A DNA stretch of 14,461 nt from CAVPGH01 sp046726955 (GTDB lineage Bacteria; Acidobacteriota; Vicinamibacteria; Fen-336), in the NCBI GenBank assembly GCA_046726955.1, contig JBKPBQ010000385.1, forward strand, positions 1 through 14,461, written 5' to 3'. The position numbers were made by a program, and so were the translations under genes. Numbering within the stretch: position 1 is the first letter of the stretch; every line of letters starts with the position of its first letter. This document shows, in pieces, positions 7,320-13,976 of the stretch. The notes beneath the pieces were generated by a model that was not told the DNA's origin, ran no database searches, and saw only the letters and a program-made list of their open reading frames with translations.

Positions 7320-8288
7320 CTAGACCGCGCTCGTCTTCCGGGCCGGCGCCATCGCCTCCCGAGCATCGCGCACGTAGGTCAGCCAGCCGAACTCGTCGGG
7401 GACACGGCACTCGACGACGTCGAAGAAGGCCTTCTGGAGGGCCTCCGTGATGGGACCGCGCACTCCGCGCCCGACCGTGATCTTGTCGATCGAGCGGATG
7501 GGCGTGATCTCCGCCGCGGTTCCGGTGAAGAAGACCTCGTCGGCGAGGTACAGCATCTCCCGCGGCATCTCCTGCTCGCGGACGGGAATCTCGAGCCGCC
7601 GCGCCAGCGCGAGGACCGTGTCGCGGGTGATGCCGGGGAGGACGGAGGAGATGAGGGGCGGGGTGAGGAGCGTCCCCTTGACCACGAGGAACAGGTTCTC
7701 GCCGCTGCCCTCCGAGAGGTTGCCCTGCGCGTCGAGCGCGATCCCCTCCGAGTAGCCTTCCTTCACCGCCTCCATCTTGATGAGCTGGGAGTTCATGTAG
7801 TTCGCGGAGCTCTTGGCCATGGTGGGCATCGTGTTGGGAGCGAGCCGCGTCCAGGAGCTCACGCAGGCGTCGACGCCCTTCTCGATCGACTCCGTGCCCA
7901 GATACTTGCCCCATTCCCAGACCATGATCGCGACGTCGACCGGGTTCGGGAACGGGTTCACGCCGAGCTGTCCGTAGCCGCGGTAGACGATCGGACGGAT
8001 GTAGCACGCGTCCAGACGATTGACGGCGATCGTCTCGCAGAGCGCGGCGTTGAACTCCTCGGGCGAGTACGGGACGTCCATGCGGTAGATCTTGGCCGAG
8101 TTGTAGAGCCGCTCCGTGTGCGCGTCGAGACGGAAGACCGCGGGGCCGTCTGGGGTGGCGTAGGCCCGGATCCCTTCGAAGACCGCAGAGCCGTAATGGA
8201 TGACGTGCGAGCCGACGTGGATCTTCGCGTCGTCCCAGGGAACGAACTTCCCGTTCATCCAGATCTTTTCCGACTTCGGGAAGGACAT
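7320..8288 (-). CDS. ilvE: Branched-chain amino acid aminotransferase
   Basis: The 322-residue fold-type IV PLP enzyme transfers the amino group between glutamate and the 2-oxo acids of leucine, isoleucine and valine, the last step of their synthesis. It aligns well with E. coli IlvE from memory: KIWMNGKFVPWDDAKIHVGS near the N-terminus, FEGIRAY, then MPTMAKSSANY with the PLP-binding lysine at position 159 of this start, and DAQGNLSEGSGENLF, SSVLPGITRD and ADEVFFTGTAAEITP. I chose the ATG at 8288 because GAGGAAAGAG precedes it and the protein then starts like IlvE; the GTG 33 bases upstream (8321) would add 11 basic residues without a ribosome site. It is the first gene after the promoter at 8337-8365. 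D-amino acid aminotransferase and aminodeoxychorismate lyase are less likely. Confidence 0.95.
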   Translation of the reverse strand: MSFPKSEKIWMNGKFVPWDDAKIHVGSHVIHYGSAVFEGIRAYATPDGPAVFRLDAHTERLYNSAKIYRMDVPYSPEEFNAALCETIAVNRLDACYIRPIVYRGYGQLGVNPFPNPVDVAIMVWEWGKYLGTESIEKGVDACVSSWTRLAPNTMPTMAKSSANYMNSQLIKMEAVKEGYSEGIALDAQGNLSEGSGENLFLVVKGTLLTPPLISSVLPGITRDTVLALARRLEIPVREQEMPREMLYLADEVFFTGTAAEITPIRSIDKITVGRGVRGPITEALQKAFFDVVECRVPDEFGWLTYVRDAREAMAPARKTSAV

Positions 8289-8336
8289 GACCCGACTCTT
8301 TCCTCGGCCGATGGTTCGCACGGCTCGAATCGTGGC

Positions 8337-8365
8337 ATTGTAGCGTTCGCGTCGAGCGCTGTCAA
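8337..8365 (-). promoter_or_regulatory. Sigma-70 promoter of the ilvE operon
   Basis: Read on the minus strand, TTGACA (8360-8365) is a perfect -35 box and TACAAT (8337-8342) matches five of six -10 bases, separated by exactly 17 bp. Transcription would start near 8330, about 40 nt before the ilvE ATG. It lies in the 139-bp gap between the kinase and ilvE, the widest gap on this strand, so it marks the start of a new transcription unit. Confidence 0.8.
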
Positions 8366-8376
8366 TCGCTCACGCG
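8348..8376. promoter_or_regulatory. Operator-like inverted repeat centred on the ilvE -35 box
   Basis: On the plus strand CGCGT (8348-8352) and GAGCG (8354-8358), separated by one unpaired C, pair with CGCTC (8367-8371) and ACGCG (8372-8376). The 10-bp arms flank an 8-nt centre that contains the whole -35 hexamer. A protein bound here would block polymerase. No regulator gene is present, and chance dyads are more common in GC-rich DNA. Confidence 0.4.
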
Positions 8377-8427
8377 GGCGAAGTCTCTGAAGGCCGGGGA
8401 GTTAGCGATCCGGTGCCGGAGACGGGG

Positions 8428-9363
8428 CTACTGCTTCTCGCCGCAGAAAGGGCAGGAGTCCGAGCGCGCGTGCAGCGGTTTCCGGCAATTCCAGCAGAAG
8501 CCCTTCTTGGGGACCTCGCGCGCCTTGAGCCGGCGGCGGATGTCCTCGAGCTCGGTCGCGTTGTGGTCGATGTCGGCGGCCGTGGCGACGTCGTCGAGCA
8601 GCTCGGACGCCCGCTGGTAGCGCTCGCTCACCTCGGCGGCGAGCGCCTTCATCACGATGTCGGAGATCTCCCGCGGCACCTGGGTATTGCGCGCCTTCGG
8701 GGGGGTCGCGCGTCCCTGGGCGACGAGCTTCTCGATCTGCGCGGGGTTCGGGCTGAAGTAGGGGAGCGTCCCCGTCAGCATCTGGTAGAGGATGACACCC
8801 ACCGAGTAGATGTCCGAGGCGAGGACAGCGCGCCCGGCGAACTGCTCGGGCGCCATGTAGGGCGGGCTGCCGATCACAGTCGTGGCGTGCGCCTTCTCGA
8901 GGAGGCGCGAGGTGCCGAAGTCGGCGACCTTCACGACGCCGCTCTCGGAGATGAGCACGTTGGCGGGCCTGAGGTCGCGGTGGAGGATCTGCGCGTCGTG
9001 CGCGTGCTCGACGCCCTTCAGGATCTGCACTCCGTAGTTCAGCGCGCGAGGCACGTCCAACGACTTCTCGCGGTCGAGGACCGCCTCCAGGCTCTCGCCC
9101 TTCACGTACTCCATGACGATGAAGAACGTGCCCTCCACGCGCTCCGCGGTCACGATCCCCACGATGTTCTGGTGGTCGAGCGCGGCGAGGAGCCGCGGCT
9201 CCTGGAGCAGGTCGTCGAAGTCCCCGCCCTGGCGGTGGGGGACCTTGATCGCCACCTTCTTGTCGATCCACACGTCCCGGGCCAGGAAGACCGTTCCGAA
9301 TCCGCCGGAGCCGAGGTTGGAGAGGATCTGGTACTTACCGACCGTCTGTCCCAGGAGGAACAT
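8428..9363 (-). CDS. Soluble eukaryotic-like Ser/Thr protein kinase with C-terminal zinc ribbon
   Basis: The 311-residue protein has a full Hanks-type kinase domain (about 11-265): glycine loop LGSGGFGTV (17-25), VAIK lysine 40, helix C Glu55, HRD (128-130), Asn135, DFG (148-150) and APE (171-173), with an activation loop rich in Thr/Ser. The lysine normally two residues after HRD's Asp is Arg132 (HRDLRPAN), a change also seen in some bacterial kinases. Residues 286-311 form a zinc-ribbon-like tail with Cys290/Cys293 and Cys304/Cys307. There is no membrane segment or PASTA/sensor domain, so it is cytosolic and probably receives its signal through the tail or a partner. It follows rsmE by 42 bp and may be read from the heat-shock cluster, its own promoter at 9375-9383, or both. 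Substrate unknown. Confidence 0.92.
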   Translation of the reverse strand: MFLLGQTVGKYQILSNLGSGGFGTVFLARDVWIDKKVAIKVPHRQGGDFDDLLQEPRLLAALDHQNIVGIVTAERVEGTFFIVMEYVKGESLEAVLDREKSLDVPRALNYGVQILKGVEHAHDAQILHRDLRPANVLISESGVVKVADFGTSRLLEKAHATTVIGSPPYMAPEQFAGRAVLASDIYSVGVILYQMLTGTLPYFSPNPAQIEKLVAQGRATPPKARNTQVPREISDIVMKALAAEVSERYQRASELLDDVATAADIDHNATELEDIRRRLKAREVPKKGFCWNCRKPLHARSDSCPFCGEKQ

Positions 9364-9374
9364 GAAGCGCGAGG

Positions 9375-9383
9375 AGTATAGCA
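9375..9383 (-). promoter_or_regulatory. Extended -10 promoter immediately before the kinase ATG
   Basis: On the minus strand TGC followed by TATACT (9375-9380, TGC at 9381-9383) forms an extended -10 element with a five-of-six hexamer. No good -35 lies 17 bp upstream. Only 11 bp separate the -10 from the ATG at 9363, so transcription would start about 5 nt before the start codon. This fits the lack of any Shine-Dalgarno there, but the motif may be chance. Confidence 0.4.
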
Positions 9384-9400
9384 GCCGTCCTGAACGGAGA

Positions 9401-9419
9401 GCGATTTAGCGCAAATCGC
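9401..9419. repeat. Perfect 7-bp inverted repeat over the rsmE stop codon
   Basis: GCGATTT (9401-9407) and AAATCGC (9413-9419) form perfect arms around a 5-nt loop, and the rsmE TAA stop (9406-9408) lies inside. It sits just upstream of the possible kinase promoter. It could be a weak hairpin at the rsmE 3' end or a regulator site; no T-tract follows. Confidence 0.45.
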
Positions 9420-10137
9420 CCCACAGCCCCTGCGCGAGCGCGACGGCGACGACCGCGGCGGTCTCGGAGCGGAGGATGCGCGGACCCAGGCTCACGGGCT
9501 GGTAGCCGGCGGCGACGAGGCGCTCGACCTCGGTGTGGTCCCATCCGCCCGCGGGTCCCACGAGCACGAGGAGACGCTCGGGCCGCGGAGCGTCCGCGGA
9601 GAGCGGCGGCTCGTTCCCTCTTTCGAGGAACACGACGCGTTGTCCCTCGAATGGACGGCGCAAGCACTCGTCGAACGTCATCGTGGGGGCGACCTCGGGC
9701 ACGACCGCGCGCCCGCACTGCTCCGCGGCCCCGCTCGCCACGCGGTCCCAGCGCTCGTGCCGGCTCCCGCGGAGGGCAGGACGGGCGGCGGCGTCCGTGC
9801 GCACGGTGACGACCGGCCAGACTTCGGCCACGCCGAGCTCAGTGGCCATGCGGATGACGAGCTCCATGCGGTCGCCCTTGAGCGGCGAGACCGCGAGGAC
9901 GAGGTAAAGACAGGATTCGGCGCGGGCCTCGACCTCGGGCCCGAGCCGTGCGTCGACACCCTTGCGCGTGACGGAGTCGAGCGTCGCCTCGTACTCGCGC
10001 CCGGCACCGTCGAATATGCGGACGGCCGCCCCTGAGCGCAGTCGGAGGACCTCGCGTGCGTGGTGCGCGGTCCATTCGGGCAGGCTCACCCGCGCACCGG
10101 GCGCCGCCTCGGGGACGTGGAAGCGGGGAAGCGTCAT
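9406..10137 (-). CDS. rsmE: 16S rRNA (uracil(1498)-N(3))-methyltransferase
   Basis: The 243-residue SPOUT (knotted) methyltransferase uses S-adenosylmethionine to methylate N3 of U1498 in the 30S decoding region. The N-terminal PUA-like domain begins MTLPRFHVPE, followed by AHHAREVLRLRSGAAVRIFDG (24-44). The core has SPLKGDRMELVIRMATELGV (84-103) and the C-terminal knot signature LGPRILRSETAAVVA (217-231). The usually strict GPEGG motif reads GPAGGW (194-199), with Ala in place of Glu. The ATG is 7 bp after the prmA stop, so the genes are surely co-transcribed; prmA-rsmE pairing after dnaJ is common in several phyla. Confidence 0.93.
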   Translation of the reverse strand: MTLPRFHVPEAAPGARVSLPEWTAHHAREVLRLRSGAAVRIFDGAGREYEATLDSVTRKGVDARLGPEVEARAESCLYLVLAVSPLKGDRMELVIRMATELGVAEVWPVVTVRTDAAARPALRGSRHERWDRVASGAAEQCGRAVVPEVAPTMTFDECLRRPFEGQRVVFLERGNEPPLSADAPRPERLLVLVGPAGGWDHTEVERLVAAGYQPVSLGPRILRSETAAVVAVALAQGLWGDLR

Positions 10138-10144
10138 CGCGACG

Positions 10145-10933
10145 TCATTGTGCGTTCCCCAGTTCGAGCGCAGCCCACTCCCCGGCAGTGCTGCGCGAAA
10201 GCAATGGGAACACGCGATATGTCGTCAGCACGTCACGCGCCTCCGTCTCGAGCAGCCCAGACAACACCAGCCGCCCTCCTGCAGCGACGAGCCCCATGAT
10301 CTCGCCCGCTCTCTCGACGAGCAGGGGCGCCGTCAGGTTGGCGAGCACCAGGTCGAAGATTCCTGGCTTGAAGGCGCGTCCGCCGTCCGCCTGCACGACC
10401 AGGATCTCGACGTCGTTGAGCCGGGCATGATGGCGTATGGAGGTCGTGGCTTCCAGGTCGAGATCCGTCGCCGCGACGCGCCTGGCTCGCAACCTCGCCG
10501 CCGCGACGGCGAGTATGCCCGTCCCTGCCCCGAGATCGAGGACGCGGCCCAACGTGCGTTCGCCGGCGAGGCGGGCGAGCGCGTCGAGACAGAGCCGCGT
10601 CGTCTCGTGCGTGCCGGTGCCGAACGCGCGAGCGGGATCCACACGGAGGACGAGCCCCGAATCGGGAACCGGCTCCCAGGCGGGCACGACCCGGAACGGC
10701 CCGACATCGAATGCCCGAAATCCTTCCCGGAAGTTCTTCACCCAGTCCACGTCGGGCACGGGCACGGACTCCACGCGGGCCGCGGGAAGCGACCGCAGCG
10801 CGCCCGCGACGTCGGCAGGATCGGAGAAGTAGGCGAGGAGGACGGTTCCCTCCGGCGAGCTCTGGACCTCGATGCCCTGGGTCCCGCCTTCCCACAGGAG
10901 GGCGGTGGCGACGTCCTCGTCGGCCGCGGGCAC
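10145..10933 (-). CDS. prmA: Ribosomal protein L11 methyltransferase
   Basis: PrmA trimethylates ribosomal protein L11 using S-adenosylmethionine. From the GTG used here the product is 262 residues. It shows the linker DWVKNFREGFRAF (63-75), the catalytic-domain entry DPARAFGTGTHETTRLCL (99-116), SAM motif I VLDLGAGTGILAVAAA (131-146), ATDLD (155-159) and LVLANL (195-200). The start is uncertain: the GTG has no ribosome site and removes the first beta strand expected in PrmA. In-frame codons upstream read RAYRVTV, and a CTG at 10958-10960 overlaps the dnaJ stop as CTGA, with AAGGA 9 nt before it (10970-10974). The real protein is probably nine residues longer and translationally coupled to dnaJ. 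Confidence 0.93.
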   Translation of the reverse strand: MPAADEDVATALLWEGGTQGIEVQSSPEGTVLLAYFSDPADVAGALRSLPAARVESVPVPDVDWVKNFREGFRAFDVGPFRVVPAWEPVPDSGLVLRVDPARAFGTGTHETTRLCLDALARLAGERTLGRVLDLGAGTGILAVAAARLRARRVAATDLDLEATTSIRHHARLNDVEILVVQADGGRAFKPGIFDLVLANLTAPLLVERAGEIMGLVAAGGRLVLSGLLETEARDVLTTYRVFPLLSRSTAGEWAALELGNAQ

Positions 10934-10956
10934 CGTGACGCGGTAGGCGCGCAGGC

Positions 10957-12060
10957 TCAGCCGAGCAGGTCCTTCATCCGGTCGAGCAGCGACCGGTCGC
11001 GATCGTTGAGGTCGGGGATGGGAAGCGTGCGGGCGAGCTGCTCCAGCAGCTTCTTCTGCTCGGAGCTGAGGTGCTTGGGCACGACCACGCGGACGAGCAC
11101 GTGGAGGTCGCCGCGGCCCTTGCTGCCGAGGTGGGGGAAGCCCTGGTGGCGGATGCGGAGGACCGTCCCCGGCTGCGTTCCCTCGGGGACGTGGAGCTTC
11201 GTGCGGCCGCCGTCGAGCGTCGGCACCTCGACGGAAGCACCCAGCGCGGCCTGGGTCACGCTCACCGGGATCTCGCAGAAGAGGTTCGAGCCGTCGCGCT
11301 TGAAGAAGTCGTGCTCCTTCACGCGGACGACGACGTAGAGGTCGCCCGGCGGGCCGCCCGCGGTGCCGGGCTCGCCTTCACCGGAGATGCGGAGCTGGCT
11401 GTCGGTGTCGACACCCGGCGGGATCTTGATCTGGAGCTTGCGCTCGACCGCGATCCGGCCCTGGCCGTGGCACTGCTTGCATTCGGCAGTGACGATGCGG
11501 CCGGCGCCGCGGCAGCGCCCGCAGGTGCGGGCCACGCTGAAGAAGCCCTGCTGGAACGTGACCTGCCCGCTGCCCCCGCAGGCGGGGCAGGCCGCGGGCT
11601 GGGTTCCCGGCGCCGCCCCCGAGCCTCCGCAGTCCGCGCACGTCTCGGCGCGCGGGATCTGGACCTTTGCCTCGGTGCCGAACGCGGCCTCCTCGAACGT
11701 GAGCTCGAGGTTGTACCGCAGGTCCGAGCCGCGGCGCGGGCCGCCGCGGCGGCGGCCGAACATTTCGCCGAAGCCGAAGAAGTCGCCGAGGATGTCTCCG
11801 AAGTCGGCGAAGATCGTGGGGTCGAAGCCCGCGCCGCCGAGCCCCGCGTGGCCGAAGGTGTCGAAGCGCTGCCGCTTGTCCGCGTCCCCGAGGACGCCGT
11901 AGGCCTCCGCCGCTTCCTTGAAGCGCTCCTCGGCCTCCTTGTCCCCCGCGTTGCGGTCGGGATGGTACTTCAGCGCCTGCTTGCGGTAGGCGGACTTGAT
12001 CTCCTGGTCCGAGGCGTTCCTGGGGATCCCCAGGACCTCGTAGTAGTCACGCTTGGACAT
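10957..12060 (-). CDS. dnaJ: Chaperone protein DnaJ (type I Hsp40)
   Basis: The 367-residue co-chaperone delivers unfolded clients to DnaK and stimulates its ATPase. It has a complete J domain (1-70) with HPD at 33-35, a Gly/Phe region (about 71-108) with FFGFGEMFG, a zinc-finger domain with four CxxCxGxG motifs (Cys141, 158, 180 and 194 as first cysteines), and a C-terminal client-binding and dimerisation region. Length is normal for type I. It is 68 bp downstream of dnaK; its ATG has only a weak ribosome site, and its stop overlaps the likely prmA start. No separate promoter is visible in the gap. Confidence 0.97.
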   Translation of the reverse strand: MSKRDYYEVLGIPRNASDQEIKSAYRKQALKYHPDRNAGDKEAEERFKEAAEAYGVLGDADKRQRFDTFGHAGLGGAGFDPTIFADFGDILGDFFGFGEMFGRRRGGPRRGSDLRYNLELTFEEAAFGTEAKVQIPRAETCADCGGSGAAPGTQPAACPACGGSGQVTFQQGFFSVARTCGRCRGAGRIVTAECKQCHGQGRIAVERKLQIKIPPGVDTDSQLRISGEGEPGTAGGPPGDLYVVVRVKEHDFFKRDGSNLFCEIPVSVTQAALGASVEVPTLDGGRTKLHVPEGTQPGTVLRIRHQGFPHLGSKGRGDLHVLVRVVVPKHLSSEQKKLLEQLARTLPIPDLNDRDRSLLDRMKDLLG

Positions 12061-12128
12061 GCGGCCGTAAAGATCTCAGCGACCGGTGGCGTCGACCGAG
12101 GCCGCCAGGGACACTCGCTCGGACACCC

Positions 12129-13931
12129 TCACGACCGCAGCATGGCCTGGCCGATGATGGTCGCCGCCTTCTCCATCTCGAGGAGGCTCGCCTTCATCGT
12201 CTCCAGGCTGCCGTCGCCGGTCGACTTCTTGGCCCGCTCGAGCGCGGCGAGGATCCGCTCCTGCTCGTCGGGCGTGAGCTTGCCTTCGAGCGCCTGCACC
12301 GAGCGCATCGTGTTGCCCACGAGGCCGTCGAGCTGGCGCTTGACCGCCTCGCCTTCCTTGTTCGTGCGCTCCTGCTGCTCGCGGGCCCGCGTCTCCGCAA
12401 CGAGGCGGTTGACCTCGCCCTGGCTCAGGCCGCCCGAGGGGTGGATCGTCATGCCCTGCGCGCGCCCCGTGGCCTGGTCGGTGGCGGAGACCGACACGAT
12501 GCCGTTGACGTCGATCTCGAACGAGACCTCGATCTGGGGGACGCCCTTGGGGGCGGGCGGGATGTTCGTGAGCTCGAACTTGGCCAGGCTCTTGTTGTAC
12601 GCGGCCATGTCGGACTCGCCCTGCAGGACGTGGATCTCCACGCGCGTCTGGTTGTCGGCGACGGTCGTGAACACGCGGCCCTTGCGGGTGGGGATCGTGC
12701 TGTTGCGGTCGATGAGGGAGGTGAAAGTACCGTCCTTCGTCTCGATGCCCAGGGTGTGCGGCGTGACGTCGAGGAGGACGAGGTCCTTGACCTCGCCCGC
12801 GAGGATGCCGGTCTGGATGGCCGCGCCCATGGCCACGCCCTCGTCGGGGTTGACGGCGCGGTTCGGCTCCCTGCCGAACACCTTGCGCACGATCTCCGCG
12901 ACCTTGGGGGCGCGCGTCTGCCCGCCCACGAGCAGGACCTCCTCGATCTGGTCGGCCCGCATCCCCGCGTCGGCGAGGCAGCGGCGGCACGGCTCCTCGG
13001 TCTTCTCCAGGAGGTCGTCCGTGAGCGACTCGTACTTCTGCCGCGTGAGGACGGTGTTGAGGTGCTTGGGTCCGGAGGCGTCGGCGGAGATGAAGGGCAG
13101 CACGATCTCGGTCTGCTGCGACGTCGAGAGCTCGCACTTCGCCTTCTCCGCCGCCTCCTTCAGCCGCTGCAGGGCCATGCGGTCCTGCTTGAGGTCGATC
13201 CCCACCTCGCGCTGGAACTCGGAGATGAGCCAGTCGATGATCCGCTGGTCGAAGTCCTCGCCGCCCAGGAAGGTGTCGCCGCCCGTCGCCTTCACCTGGA
13301 AGAGCCCGTCCGCCATCTCCAGGATCGTGATGTCGAAGGTACCCCCGCCCAAGTCGTAGACGGCCACGAGCTGGCCCTTGGCGTTCTTGAGCCCGTAGGC
13401 GAGGGCGGCCGCCGTCGGCTCGTTGATGATGCGCGAGACCTTGAGGCCGGCGATGAGGCCGGCGTCCTTGGTGGCCTGCCGCTGCGGGTCGTTGAAGTAG
13501 GCGGGGACGGTGATGATCGCCTCTTCCACCGGCTCGCCCAGGTAGTCCTCGGCGGCGGCCTTGAGCTTCTGCAGGACGAACGACGAGATCTCGGGAGTGG
13601 AGTAGACCTTCTCCTCGATCTGCACGTTCACGTCGCCGTTCTGGGCCTGCACGAGCTGGTAGGGGAGGAACTGCCGGGCTTTGTTGACCTCCACGGAGTC
13701 GAACTTCCGGCCGATGAGGCGCTTCACCGCGAAGACCGTGTTCTTCGGGTTGGTGAGGGCCTGGCGCTTCGCGATCTGGCCGACGAGGCGCTCGCCCTTG
13801 GCGGTGAAGCCGACGATGGACGGCGTCGTCCGCGCGCCCTCCTGGTTCGGGATGACCTGCGGGGCGCCGCCTTCCATGACGGCCACGCACGAGTTGGTGG
13901 TGCCGAGATCGATGCCGATCAGCTTACCCAC
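12129..13931 (-). CDS. dnaK: Chaperone protein DnaK (Hsp70)
   Basis: The ATP-driven Hsp70 folds and protects proteins together with DnaJ and GrpE in the cytoplasm. The 600-residue protein has the nucleotide-binding domain with GIDLGTTNSCVAV (6-18), phosphate 2 motif VYDLGGGTFD (191-200) and LVGGQTRAPKV (334-344), then the hydrophobic linker DLVLLDVTPHTLGIE (383-397), a substrate-binding beta domain and a helical lid from about 503. The protein ends at QAMLRS directly after the lid helices, lacking the disordered acidic tail (about 30-40 residues) usual in family members of 630-640. The start is a GTG with GAGGG upstream. It is 45 bp after grpE. The lid is otherwise intact, so it is likely functional. 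Confidence 0.97.
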   Translation of the reverse strand: MGKLIGIDLGTTNSCVAVMEGGAPQVIPNQEGARTTPSIVGFTAKGERLVGQIAKRQALTNPKNTVFAVKRLIGRKFDSVEVNKARQFLPYQLVQAQNGDVNVQIEEKVYSTPEISSFVLQKLKAAAEDYLGEPVEEAIITVPAYFNDPQRQATKDAGLIAGLKVSRIINEPTAAALAYGLKNAKGQLVAVYDLGGGTFDITILEMADGLFQVKATGGDTFLGGEDFDQRIIDWLISEFQREVGIDLKQDRMALQRLKEAAEKAKCELSTSQQTEIVLPFISADASGPKHLNTVLTRQKYESLTDDLLEKTEEPCRRCLADAGMRADQIEEVLLVGGQTRAPKVAEIVRKVFGREPNRAVNPDEGVAMGAAIQTGILAGEVKDLVLLDVTPHTLGIETKDGTFTSLIDRNSTIPTRKGRVFTTVADNQTRVEIHVLQGESDMAAYNKSLAKFELTNIPPAPKGVPQIEVSFEIDVNGIVSVSATDQATGRAQGMTIHPSGGLSQGEVNRLVAETRAREQQERTNKEGEAVKRQLDGLVGNTMRSVQALEGKLTPDEQERILAALERAKKSTGDGSLETMKASLLEMEKAATIIGQAMLRS

Positions 13932-13976
13932 GAGTGCCCTCGCCGGCCGTGCTCATCTCCAATGTGCAGATCCTCG

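Noticed and set aside
5635..8007. 790-codon minus-strand open frame across recX, pilT and ilvE in another frame
   Set aside because: Arg/Pro/His-rich shadow that crosses three well-defined genes and has no motif.
7320..8321. Longer ilvE from the GTG at 8321
   Set aside because: It adds 11 basic residues with no ribosome site and starts almost at the predicted transcription start; the ATG at 8288 has a purine-rich site and IlvE-like N-terminus.
8366..8427. Terminator after the kinase gene
   Set aside because: Only a weak ATCGCT/AGCGAT pairing with a long loop and no T-tract; not supportable.
11071..13359. 762-codon plus-strand open frame opposite dnaJ and dnaK
   Set aside because: Composition changes abruptly at the dnaJ/dnaK boundary as expected for an antisense shadow; no ribosome site or domain.
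13924..13956. Ten-residue leader peptide (ATG to TAA) overlapping the dnaK start on the minus strand
   Set aside because: The ribosome site is poorly spaced, the peptide has no attenuator-like codon bias, and such short frames occur by chance.
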